Positions 8,501 to 17,579 of a stretch of DNA of 64,000 nucleotides are shown piece by piece. Both the position numbers and the translations under genes were made by a program. The notes beneath the pieces are model-generated. The model worked only from the letters and a program-made list of their open reading frames with translations. It searched no databases and was not told the origin of the DNA. Origin of the DNA: Sulfuriflexus sp. (GTDB lineage: Bacteria > Pseudomonadota > Gammaproteobacteria > AKS1); assembly GCA_023134145.1 (NCBI GenBank), contig JAGLUW010000010.1, positions 62,001 to 126,000 of the forward strand. The letters run 5' to 3'. Position 1 is the stretch's first letter, and the number at the start of each line of letters is the position of its first letter.

Positions 8501-9187
8501 CTAGTCTAAGGATACTCTTAATGCATAACTGGTGACCCAGGGTGCAAAAATGAGTGTTATTATAAGGTATGCGCCGATGAGGGATAAATGCCCTTCGGCT
8601 GAGAATCCATTACTCGCCGCGATAATCGCGCCAGTGGAAAAGATAAGCACCGGTATGTAGAGCGGTAAAATCAGCAGCGCCAATAACACGCCGCCACCGC
8701 GAAGCCCTAATGTAAGCGCAGCACCAATGGCACCGATGAGGCTTAGAATAGGTGTGCCGAGCAAGAGGGTTAACATGGTGTAAATCAGGGCGGTTGAGGA
8801 CATATCCAAACTAAGTGCAAGCAGCGGGCTGATTAAAACCAAAGGCAGGCCGGTGGTTAACCAATGCGAGACGATCTTCGCGAAAACTAAAACACTGGCT
8901 GGTTGCGGTGTCAGTAGCAGCTGCTCAAGTGTGCCATCGTGTAATTCATTATTGAATAGACGTGCAAGGGACAGAAGCGTGGCTAATAGTGCCGCAACCC
9001 AAATTACCCCGGGGGCGATGGTGCGTAATATTTCTGGTTCTGGACCAACACCTAAAGGAAATAAGCTGATAACAATAATAAAAAATATCAGCGGCGTAAG
9101 TATGTCGTTACGTTGCCGATAGGCGAGTAACAATTCGCGTTTTAATACGCGTTGCCATGATGCAAGTAGCCCTAGGTTATGTGTCAT
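8501..9187 (-). CDS. ccmB: Heme exporter ABC permease CcmB
   Basis: Membrane subunit of the CcmAB ABC complex, which uses ATP to release heme-loaded CcmE from CcmC. The 228-residue protein has six hydrophobic segments. Its N-terminal stretch RELLLAYRQRNDILTPLIFF and PLGVGPEPE are typical of CcmB. The ATG at 9187 overlaps the ccmA stop as ATGA, implying translational coupling. Confidence 0.95.
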   Translation of the reverse strand: MTHNLGLLASWQRVLKRELLLAYRQRNDILTPLIFFIIVISLFPLGVGPEPEILRTIAPGVIWVAALLATLLSLARLFNNELHDGTLEQLLLTPQPASVLVFAKIVSHWLTTGLPLVLISPLLALSLDMSSTALIYTMLTLLLGTPILSLIGAIGAALTLGLRGGGVLLALLILPLYIPVLIFSTGAIIAASNGFSAEGHLSLIGAYLIITLIFAPWVTSYALRVSLD

Positions 9188-9792
9188 GAACCCAGCACCA
9201 CATTAATGCTGACATGCGAAATAAAACTCGCTTCTTGGTGTGTTGTTACTATCGCCATACCACCATTTTCTAAATGCTTAGCAAGACGTTGACTAAACCA
9301 TTCAACGGCATCCACGTCGAGTGCGGCGAGAGGTTCATCAAGAATCCAGAGTTTACGTGATTCAAGTAATAATCTTGCAAGCGCAACACGACGTTGTTGG
9401 CCTTGCGATAAAAGCCGTAAGGGTTTGTTGAGATGATGACTTAAACCAACTTCTTCAAGCGCAGAAAAAACCATTGTGCTGTTTGATAGTTGTTGGGTAG
9501 AAAGTTGCAGATTTTCTAGTGCATTCAGATCGCTGTGCATGCCATGACGATGACCTATATAAAGAAGGTCGGCATTAAAGGCATCACGGTTAGACTCAAT
9601 ATTTTTTTGTTGCCAAGAAATATCGCCATTTACAGGAAGGGTTAAACCGCAAAGCATGCGTAGTAAGGTTGTTTTGCCGCTGCCGTTACTGCCACTAAGG
9701 TGGAGTAGGTCACCATCTTTTAATGAGAATGAAACATCAGAGAAAAGTCGCTGGCCACCACGTTCGGCAGCCAGCGCATTAGCTTGTAACAT
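9184..9792 (-). CDS. ccmA: Heme exporter ABC ATPase CcmA
   Basis: ATPase subunit of the CcmABCD complex, 202 residues, standard length. Walker A is GSNGSGKTT, the ABC signature is LSQGQQRR and Walker B is LWILDEP, followed by a H-loop (TTHQE). The gene starts only 18 bases after the stop of the decaheme LVIVD cytochrome gene, with no visible terminator between. The ccmABCDE run is therefore probably read through from the multiheme cassette. Confidence 0.96.
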   Translation of the reverse strand: MLQANALAAERGGQRLFSDVSFSLKDGDLLHLSGSNGSGKTTLLRMLCGLTLPVNGDISWQQKNIESNRDAFNADLLYIGHRHGMHSDLNALENLQLSTQQLSNSTMVFSALEEVGLSHHLNKPLRLLSQGQQRRVALARLLLESRKLWILDEPLAALDVDAVEWFSQRLAKHLENGGMAIVTTHQEASFISHVSINVVLGS

Positions 9793-9810
9793 TACTTATT
9801 CACACCGATT

Positions 9811-12800
9811 TTAACGTCGGCGAAGTGATTTATTCTTTTCATCACGTACCATATCGTCGAGTTTTGCTTCGTCATGGACGAAGTAAGGTGAACCATGTTC
9901 ATCGAGATAAAGTTTCTTCATTTCGTCTAAGGTGAATGGACGTGAACCAATACGGCCGAAGACAGCGATTTGACCACCCGTTTCATCTACTGCACGGTCA
10001 CGATCTAGCCCCTTAGAAAGCGCGAGGGCAGGTGACTTCGTTGGTGCCGTTGCTATCAACTCTGGTACAGGTTCAGGACTAAAGCCGTAGAAGCGTGGTT
10101 GTGAATCAGGGGAAGTCAGCTGCAGTACTTTAAGGCCGTTCTTACCATCAGCAACATAGCCAATTAATGAGGCATTAGTACTCGCAACAACAACATCACG
10201 TGCATCGTTAAGCTGGCCGTCCGCGGTGTACTTCATGTACAACTTAGGTTGCTCTGCTTTTTCAACATCGATAATGACTAGACCTTCACTACCACCAGCA
10301 ACGTAAGCGTAGGTGCGCGCAACGTAGATACGGTGGCCGTCTTTGAGAGGTACAAATGCGTCCTTAACAACTTTAGGTTGTTCTGGAACAGTGACATCAA
10401 CAACCTTAAAGCCTTCATCATCAGTTACAAATAAGTAACGGAATTGCAGGGCAGTGGCACGTGGGTTCTTCATAGGAATAACATTAAGCAATCTCGGTTT
10501 GCTTGGGTTATCCATATTGAGAACGACAATACCTTTCGGTGTAGTGATGTAGAAGTAGTAACCAGCAATTGTTAAGTGGCTAGCACCATCAAGAATACCA
10601 TTCTCATTCCACGTTATTGTTCGTTCGAAGAAGTTATTGCGTGGTTCACCATCTGAAAGCGTGTTGATGTCGACAACAATCAAACCTTCTTCAGAATCGG
10701 TGATGAACATGCTGTCGTAAATCGCATGCATTTGTTGCTCAAGGTTAACCTCTTGCATCATTTTACTACGACTACGTACCGCATGAATGGGTTGCGTGGT
10801 CGGTAAGACAACACAAGTTGCATTCTTCGACTTGATGCGCGTGTTATGTCCTAGCGGACTAAACGGTGCGGTAATGATACGTTGCGAGAAGCCTTTGTTG
10901 GCAATACTCGCGACGTCATAGGCCTGCGTACCATTAGTGCCTTCAGAGACAAATAAGTATTCGCCACGCATTTGCAAACAGTTGGCTGCATTAGAATCAT
11001 GACGGAATACGTACTCTAATTTTTCTGGCAACACACGGTTGTTGTCTAAATGATCTTTAAACCAATCCGGGTAGGCATACTTATGTAAGTAACTACCAAT
11101 AACTGCTTGCGGTTCTTCCCACTCAGTAACACGTTGACCAATAACTTGATCTTCGGTTCCGACCCAAGCGTAGTAACCAACGAAGTTAACGAAGTTGGTA
11201 CCCATCAATAACAATTGCGACATGATGGCATTGTTGTCGTTTGCTTCAGACAAGTGACAATCAGTACAGGTCTTGGTTTCCGTTTTACGCGTGGTATGCG
11301 GGAAGTGTGGTGCAAAGGCTTGCGAACTGTAACCACTGGCTGCAATCGGTGGCTGCTGAATATAAAGCAGCTCACGGTTTACGTTACGTGAAGATAGAAC
11401 CAATGCAGATGAAGAACGTACCGGTGCGATACGGCCACCTTTAACTGGGCCATGTTTACCAAGTTGGTACATTTGGTCACGAACCACTTGTGGATTGTAA
11501 GTTGCGTAGTTACGTGTTTCGCCACCTTCATAATGGCCACGTTCTGTTTTCCAATTGGCTTGAACAGGTAAGTGACAGCCAGCACAACTGGTTGCCCAAG
11601 AACTGTGACAAGTGAAACAAAGAATTTCTTCGTTCTTATGCGCACGATCTTTTTTCGCAACACCAGGACCCCATTCAAAGGTATCTGTGTTTTGTGACAT
11701 TAACTTAGCGCGAGCAGACTTGGCATTGAAGTCTTTATGATCAGGGTTAACATTGTTTTTAACCAGTGACATTTCCCATTCACGATCAGGCCACAAAGAA
11801 GAACGTTGAATGAGTTTATCGCCACGCCATTCAAAACGTTTTTTACCCGTCGGCGTACGAAGTAATGACAGGTCGTTACCACCAGGAGGTGCTGCTGGCC
11901 CTGATGTTAACAGTGTAGGATATTCATCCGAGGTGCCGTGACAATCCATACAATCGATTTCTACAGCTTGTGCTACTTCACCATAGATATGACCATTGCC
12001 ATGTGAGTCTTGGGCAAAGTGACAATCGACACAATGCATACCGACATCAAGGTGAATTGATGACATGTGTACAGCTTTCTTAGCCCACTCAGGATCTTTT
12101 TCTGAAACGATCTTGCCTTCAGCATCGAGTAGGTTGCCTTTACGATCACGTTTGAAGATGGCGCGGAAGTTCCAGCCATGACCATGATAGTCAGCGAATT
12201 GAGTATCTTTAAGTTCGTCGTTGTTATCCCAAACTTTTTCTAGGAATTCACGGTCACTCCACTTACCACGGATAGCCGCTTCTTCAGGGTTATGCTCATT
12301 GATTTCGCGAATCTCGGCATCAGTTGGGTAGCGTTGTTCTTTCGGCCACATGCTAGGTGCATCTGACTCGTAATCCCACATGGTGTAACCAAGGTAACTG
12401 TTCACGAATACATTTGGTTGGTGCATGTGACAGTTCATACACAGTGAGGTTGGAATTGCACGTGAGAACTCGTGTTTAATTGGATGACCTGATTCATCTT
12501 TATCAATAGTTGGGTCAACAGTTTGGGTTTTACCTTTATGACCAAATTCAGCATAAGGACCTGAATGACGTGGGTCACGATCATTGGCGTAAACAACATG
12601 ACATGAAGAACAACCAGAAGAACGGAAGTCACCTGGACCATCATTGGTACCGAGGAACCAAAGGAACGGATCGTTCAAACGCGTCTTGGTAATATTAAGT
12701 ACAGGTACTGAAATACGTAGACCGGTTCCTGGACCACGGTTTGATTGTTTTAAATCAGGACGGCCTGGTTCTTCTAATTGCTGAATGCGGCCAAGCGAGT

Positions 12801-13593
12801 TTGGTAAGCCTGTTTCTGCGAACAAGTTAACAATGTTACGACCGCCACGCTCAAATACGCGGAAGACATCACCAGGAGGTGTCGTTTCCCATGCGGGTAG
12901 TGGGAATAGTTGTGCTAATGCGCCTTTGGCAGCCATTTCAGGTGTTGGTTTAACAGGTGCAACTAATGATGCAGGCTCACCATCGCGTGTGTAGGCTTCG
13001 CCAAGAATATATTGTTTGAAAGGTAGAATACCGTTGTTATAAGAACCACCACCCCAAAGCATAATACCGGTGGCCATCATGCTGCGTTCACTGGCCTGAA
13101 TAATCGGTAAGTGACAAGCACCACAGGCTTCACGTGCAATACGCAGATCGCCAGGGTTTACGAAACGAACAAACTCAGCGCTTTCGTTATTTAATAAGGT
13201 AAAACTAATCTCTGGGTTGGCACTGCTTGGGTAATTCCAGCGACCAGGGAAACGCGGTTGTACATGGCCTTTGTCGAGAGCGGCACGATAAGCCGCATCA
13301 CCTTTCTTGGTGTTCTCTGGTTTATTAATGGTTGAATCACCACCATGACAATCAGTACAGCCAAGTACAACGGCAGGACTGGCATGCATGGTTTTACGAT
13401 CTGATTTAGAATGACACGTAATACAACCGGCACTTTTAGGGTCGGCTTCTTTCCATGTCTGATGTTTAGGTGCGTCAGGCGTAACGGCATATTTAATATC
13501 ACGAGGCTTCTCGATATTAGATGCCAACGCAAATACGCTTGCGCTGCAAAGCAGGCCTATAGTTAATAAGCGGCTGAGTAGTGGTTGTTTCAT
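9811..13593 (-). CDS. Decaheme c-type cytochrome with C-terminal LVIVD repeats
   Basis: Exported protein of 1260 residues from the ATG at 13593 (a GTG directly before it is also possible). After a signal peptide (about 1-25) come ten CxxCH heme sites, among them CITCH, CTDCH, CGACH, CSSCH, CMNCH, CVDCH, CMDCH, CFTCH, CAGCH and CTDCH, spread over about the first 800 residues. From about residue 890 the protein turns into repeats of the LVIVD type (such as EGLIVVDI, KGIVVLNM, EGFKVVDV and EGLVIIDV), which usually build a beta-propeller. A cytochrome fused to a propeller suggests a periplasmic or surface electron carrier or oxidoreductase; the substrate is unknown. It is the last cytochrome gene of the cassette, directly before ccmA. 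Confidence 0.85.
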   Translation of the reverse strand: MKQPLLSRLLTIGLLCSASVFALASNIEKPRDIKYAVTPDAPKHQTWKEADPKSAGCITCHSKSDRKTMHASPAVVLGCTDCHGGDSTINKPENTKKGDAAYRAALDKGHVQPRFPGRWNYPSSANPEISFTLLNNESAEFVRFVNPGDLRIAREACGACHLPIIQASERSMMATGIMLWGGGSYNNGILPFKQYILGEAYTRDGEPASLVAPVKPTPEMAAKGALAQLFPLPAWETTPPGDVFRVFERGGRNIVNLFAETGLPNSLGRIQQLEEPGRPDLKQSNRGPGTGLRISVPVLNITKTRLNDPFLWFLGTNDGPGDFRSSGCSSCHVVYANDRDPRHSGPYAEFGHKGKTQTVDPTIDKDESGHPIKHEFSRAIPTSLCMNCHMHQPNVFVNSYLGYTMWDYESDAPSMWPKEQRYPTDAEIREINEHNPEEAAIRGKWSDREFLEKVWDNNDELKDTQFADYHGHGWNFRAIFKRDRKGNLLDAEGKIVSEKDPEWAKKAVHMSSIHLDVGMHCVDCHFAQDSHGNGHIYGEVAQAVEIDCMDCHGTSDEYPTLLTSGPAAPPGGNDLSLLRTPTGKKRFEWRGDKLIQRSSLWPDREWEMSLVKNNVNPDHKDFNAKSARAKLMSQNTDTFEWGPGVAKKDRAHKNEEILCFTCHSSWATSCAGCHLPVQANWKTERGHYEGGETRNYATYNPQVVRDQMYQLGKHGPVKGGRIAPVRSSSALVLSSRNVNRELLYIQQPPIAASGYSSQAFAPHFPHTTRKTETKTCTDCHLSEANDNNAIMSQLLLMGTNFVNFVGYYAWVGTEDQVIGQRVTEWEEPQAVIGSYLHKYAYPDWFKDHLDNNRVLPEKLEYVFRHDSNAANCLQMRGEYLFVSEGTNGTQAYDVASIANKGFSQRIITAPFSPLGHNTRIKSKNATCVVLPTTQPIHAVRSRSKMMQEVNLEQQMHAIYDSMFITDSEEGLIVVDINTLSDGEPRNNFFERTITWNENGILDGASHLTIAGYYFYITTPKGIVVLNMDNPSKPRLLNVIPMKNPRATALQFRYLFVTDDEGFKVVDVTVPEQPKVVKDAFVPLKDGHRIYVARTYAYVAGGSEGLVIIDVEKAEQPKLYMKYTADGQLNDARDVVVASTNASLIGYVADGKNGLKVLQLTSPDSQPRFYGFSPEPVPELIATAPTKSPALALSKGLDRDRAVDETGGQIAVFGRIGSRPFTLDEMKKLYLDEHGSPYFVHDEAKLDDMVRDEKNKSLRRR

Positions 13594-13625
13594 CACGCGT
13601 GGTTCATTCCATGTTGTGTTACGTA

Positions 13626-15500
13626 TTAGTAAGTAAGAATTAGGTTGGCGAGAACAGAGTAAGATGTTTCGTCACCGTATAATTCTTCGAAACCTTCTCC
13701 GGGTAATAATGCGGCGGCAGAAAGTCTGAATACAATATTTTGGCTAAAGAATGGGCGGTAGATACCTGATACAGATAAATCCCAACCGATATCATTATCA
13801 ATTGAACCAACTTGGCGGAAAACTTCTAGCGATGATGTATTAGCAAAGCCAAGTTTATTTGCATTGACTGATACGCGCCATTCCGGTGTAAGATCAAAAT
13901 CAGCACCAACACCAATCAGTGTGGTACCTGGATTTAAGAAGTTAGATTGACCTTGTTCCTTTGATGTCCGTAATGAGTTGAGTACACCATTACGTGCAGA
14001 CAATGCTACGCCACCACCACCAATATTGGCGACAGGTTGACGAATCCAGAAACTGGTATCAGCACCTGCAAATTGTGGGTTTTCAAAAATAGCATCAAAG
14101 CCCTGAGAAACATTGTCGAACGGATCTTTATCGCCACTGGCGTAAAGGCCGGATAGACGTAGACGAATCCAGTCAAAATCCATTGAGGCTTCGGCTGCAA
14201 CAAAGAAAGCATCAATGCGAGTCTTATCATTAAAGAGAGCATTGCGATCTTCATGACCAGTAGCATAGTACCAAGAGCTCGTCAGGTTAAGACGACCAAA
14301 GTGACCATCGCCATTAAGGCCTAAGTAAGTAACGTCATAGTTTCGTGGTCGTCCATCACCGAGGGGTGCAGGGCGCTGCAAGAAACCATTGGTATCATAG
14401 AATAGGCCATCTTCACCTTCACGATTTCGATTGTGAATAATCGTTGCTTGCGATGTGTGACCTACAACAGGAAAATCTTGTTTGTAAATGTTGGCGATAA
14501 AAACATCGTCATCACGTAATGCTTTTGATGTATCGTTTAGACCACTATTAAGATCTTTATCTACGCGACGAAACCAAGCTAAGTTATATTGCCAGAAATT
14601 ATTATCGCGGTTACCAAATAAACGAATACCAAATTGTTGGTCTTGGAATAAGAAGCCACGGAAATCAGAGTTGAAGGGCTGAATACCAATACGGATCGAA
14701 TCAAAGTCATACCGGTCAGATACGTTACGCAGATGTTTATCCCAGAACAGTTCCTGAAGGCCTACGTGAGTATCCCTACGAACATTGCCGCGTCCCGGGT
14801 TAATACTAAGCACACGATCTTCTTCTACTTCAACGCGGTTGTAGTTAAAGGCCAGTGTTAGGCGGAATTCATGATCGGGTGGCTTAAATGCAGTATCACC
14901 TTTATATAAAACAAACGCGGTGATTAATGTTTCACTAAATATAGTTTGATCTCGTCCACCAAAAACATCGAGGGCACCTGCAGAACGACTTGTTTGGGGA
15001 GATACAGGTGTAGGCAGGCGACGTGGTTCATAAACTGTATCTGAAATGACACCTAGGCTAAAGAACCAATCATTGGTACCTAAGATAGGTCGATCACCTT
15101 TTAGCGTGTTCTGATTGTAAGGATCAAACCAACGTTCGTTTACACCAACAGCTTCAACAATACGGTAGCGATCAGGAACAGGTACAACTGGATGCGGCAA
15201 GTTTGGATTCGAAATCGCGATAGGGCGTAGATCAGTATTACGGTTTGGATCAACCTGCTTAGGTGCAGGACGATCAGGTTCGCGCTCAGCACCTGGGCGT
15301 CGACGTGTTGCATCAGCAACGAGCCATTGTTCTTCTGGTGATTGATAAGCCCAAGGTGAATCATTTTGTTCGCTTACTGCATCTTGATCGCTGCTTAAAG
15401 TAAAGCCTGCCTCACGAATACTGAATTCATTTGCCAAGGCAATTTTGGCAGATAGAGACAGGACGAGAAATAAAGTGCTATGTGATTTAAAAATTCGCAT
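13626..15500 (-). CDS. Outer-membrane beta-barrel protein of the cytochrome cassette
   Basis: Protein of 624 residues from the ATG at 15500, two bases after the stop of the preceding lipoprotein gene; the frame reaches six codons further upstream. A signal peptide (about 1-23, ending near IALANEF) and a proline/arginine-rich linker (about 50-110) precede about 480 residues of alternating strands rich in Tyr, Phe, Arg and Asp. The protein ends in SVLANLILTY, consistent with a barrel. I do not recognise a named family. Placed between cytochrome genes, it may act as the porin sheath of a porin-cytochrome conduit, as MtrB does for MtrA, but no sequence similarity to MtrB can be claimed. Confidence 0.7.
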   Translation of the reverse strand: MRIFKSHSTLFLVLSLSAKIALANEFSIREAGFTLSSDQDAVSEQNDSPWAYQSPEEQWLVADATRRRPGAEREPDRPAPKQVDPNRNTDLRPIAISNPNLPHPVVPVPDRYRIVEAVGVNERWFDPYNQNTLKGDRPILGTNDWFFSLGVISDTVYEPRRLPTPVSPQTSRSAGALDVFGGRDQTIFSETLITAFVLYKGDTAFKPPDHEFRLTLAFNYNRVEVEEDRVLSINPGRGNVRRDTHVGLQELFWDKHLRNVSDRYDFDSIRIGIQPFNSDFRGFLFQDQQFGIRLFGNRDNNFWQYNLAWFRRVDKDLNSGLNDTSKALRDDDVFIANIYKQDFPVVGHTSQATIIHNRNREGEDGLFYDTNGFLQRPAPLGDGRPRNYDVTYLGLNGDGHFGRLNLTSSWYYATGHEDRNALFNDKTRIDAFFVAAEASMDFDWIRLRLSGLYASGDKDPFDNVSQGFDAIFENPQFAGADTSFWIRQPVANIGGGGVALSARNGVLNSLRTSKEQGQSNFLNPGTTLIGVGADFDLTPEWRVSVNANKLGFANTSSLEVFRQVGSIDNDIGWDLSVSGIYRPFFSQNIVFRLSAAALLPGEGFEELYGDETSYSVLANLILTY

Positions 15501-15502
15501 AA

Positions 15503-17548
15503 TTATTTTCCAGCACAAACGTTGTTATCTGAGCTTCCAATATATGGGTTTTGTGGACATTGAATATATTTTAGTGCTTCAGTAAATCCTGCTCCTGCAT
15601 TGATAGGAATCTTATCTGCACGTATGGCTTTAGGGGCATTCCCAAAGCCTTTACCAACTTCACCGAGACCATCAACAGAACCATTGGCGTTATTAGCAGC
15701 GTATGCAGCAAGGCTTGCTTCATAAAGACCAAGGAAAGAAATCATGTCATCTTGATCAACACCGTCACCAGAGACACCAATACCACCAACGAGCACACCA
15801 TTTTTATAAATGGGCACCGAGCCAGGGAAAATTTGTATACCATTACGCAGAGGGTTACCTGCAGCGATCTCGGTGCAATCAGTTTCATCATCAGCACCGC
15901 CTGTTAAATGTTCAACAACTTCATCGAGTACTAAATCAAGCTGTAGTCCATTTGAGAAGGGGCTCCATTGATTGACGGCTGCGTTGGTTGAGAAGGATTT
16001 ACTAAAAGGCCCATTGCTGTTCGCATCCACGCCATCTGGGTAGAACGGACGTGAAAGATTACCACCAGAGCGATCAGCAAAAGCAAAATCACCAGTTAAA
16101 TCACCAACAGCAACACCAATGAAGGTACGTGCGGCTGCAGAATAACCGGAAATAGTAGAGTTGTATCCGTTGACAGCATTAAGAGAAGTGACAGTTCCCG
16201 CTCCATCTAAATCGGTTTCACCATCATTACTGCTGAAGAAGGTTGCTGTACGTGCTTTTTGTAATGAAACATCAGTGCCGAATAACGGTGCATCACGTGT
16301 TCTGGCAATTGCCAAGATAGTGCCGTCAATATCAACGATTGAAATACTCACGCGTGCCTGACTATTAAGAGGGCGACGAATTTGTGCACGTGAACGATTA
16401 GCGACCGCAAGTGCACCACGTATGATTTGAGTAACTTCGGTCGTGAGTAACTGTTCACCACCATTCATAGCACCATTTGCAAGAGGGTGACGAAGATTAC
16501 CCGCGCCATCGGTTAAGACAAAGGCATCAAGCCCTGGATATAAAGCGGCATCAACAACATCTGCATCTTCAATACCGGAGTCAGCTGCGGCAAAAGTAGT
16601 GCCTGCACGTATACCACCGGCCAGTAAGAAATAAAGTCCAGTTGAATCATCGATTAAAGCGCCAGCGGCTGGAGGGAAGGTGGCTACCGCAGGGTTTGGA
16701 GTAGCTAGGTCACCGCTATCAACATCAGAATAACGTAAAGAGCGACCATCAACAGTAATACGATTCGCTTGTCGATCAACTGATGGCGCAAAACCAAATT
16801 GGCCAGCGATGGCGATTAATTCATCAATATTGCTATCTGTATTGAGAATATTCCGGTCAATACCGTAGACTCCATCGGCGATGACACCAATAGCACCAAC
16901 AGGATGTCCATTTTTGTATAGAGGTAGGCCGCCAGGATCAGCCGATAAGCCAAGTGGTGCACGGCGTGGTCCTAAACCAATTGCATTACCTTTTTGTACC
17001 AGATCACCACAGGGTAGTTGACTGAATTGCACACCAAATAATGGACCACCGGGTGTGCCTTGCTCATGAGGGTTGAAATGTTCCTGGATTATCTGGCTGG
17101 CAGTACGCGTGCTGAAGGCATTACCTTCTGATGCGAGATAAGAACCGGTAACAGCTTTTGAAATAGCCGCTAGTGAGTTATCTAAAACGTTAACGTTTTC
17201 TAAACCAAAACCACCATTGACTAGACCAGATGTAATATTAAAAGTTGTCGCACCACCAATCCGGTAGATAGCAAGTACATTACCAACACGATCCGTCACA
17301 GCGATAGTGACATTAGCCGCACCTCGGTTTGATGCTTCTAATGCGGCTTGAGCAATGACTTGTTGCACATTAGTAACGGTCAGATTTGCAGGACTACTGG
17401 TCGCACAAAAACCAGTACAGCCAGAATCAGCGTTACTACCTTGCGCGGCGCGATTACCACCACTGCCACCACCACCGCCACCACAGGCAGTAATGAGAGT
17501 CAGGCTGGCGAGCAGCGCGATGCTGCGTGTGAGTTGTGCTACGTTCAC
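15503..17548 (-). CDS. Lipoprotein with two GlcG/HbpS-like (DUF336) domains
   Basis: Protein of 681 residues with a lipoprotein signal (LITAC, lipid Cys at about residue 22) and a glycine-rich linker after it. Two copies of a GlcG/HbpS-like domain follow. The first (about 50-275) includes VTIAVTDRVGNVLAIYRIGG and PLYKNGHPVGAIGV. The second (about 375-640) includes VSISIVDIDGTILAIARTRDA and PIYKNGVLVGGIGVSGDGV. HbpS-type domains bind or sense heme in some bacteria, whereas other members have no known ligand. Both copies carry long insertions relative to the usual 130-150 residues. In this cassette it may handle heme or interact with the cytochromes; that is inference. Confidence 0.72.
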   Translation of the reverse strand: MNVAQLTRSIALLASLTLITACGGGGGGSGGNRAAQGSNADSGCTGFCATSSPANLTVTNVQQVIAQAALEASNRGAANVTIAVTDRVGNVLAIYRIGGATTFNITSGLVNGGFGLENVNVLDNSLAAISKAVTGSYLASEGNAFSTRTASQIIQEHFNPHEQGTPGGPLFGVQFSQLPCGDLVQKGNAIGLGPRRAPLGLSADPGGLPLYKNGHPVGAIGVIADGVYGIDRNILNTDSNIDELIAIAGQFGFAPSVDRQANRITVDGRSLRYSDVDSGDLATPNPAVATFPPAAGALIDDSTGLYFLLAGGIRAGTTFAAADSGIEDADVVDAALYPGLDAFVLTDGAGNLRHPLANGAMNGGEQLLTTEVTQIIRGALAVANRSRAQIRRPLNSQARVSISIVDIDGTILAIARTRDAPLFGTDVSLQKARTATFFSSNDGETDLDGAGTVTSLNAVNGYNSTISGYSAAARTFIGVAVGDLTGDFAFADRSGGNLSRPFYPDGVDANSNGPFSKSFSTNAAVNQWSPFSNGLQLDLVLDEVVEHLTGGADDETDCTEIAAGNPLRNGIQIFPGSVPIYKNGVLVGGIGVSGDGVDQDDMISFLGLYEASLAAYAANNANGSVDGLGEVGKGFGNAPKAIRADKIPINAGAGFTEALKYIQCPQNPYIGSSDNNVCAGK

Positions 17549-17579
17549 TGAAACTTCCCCTACATAAATCTTTTATTGT

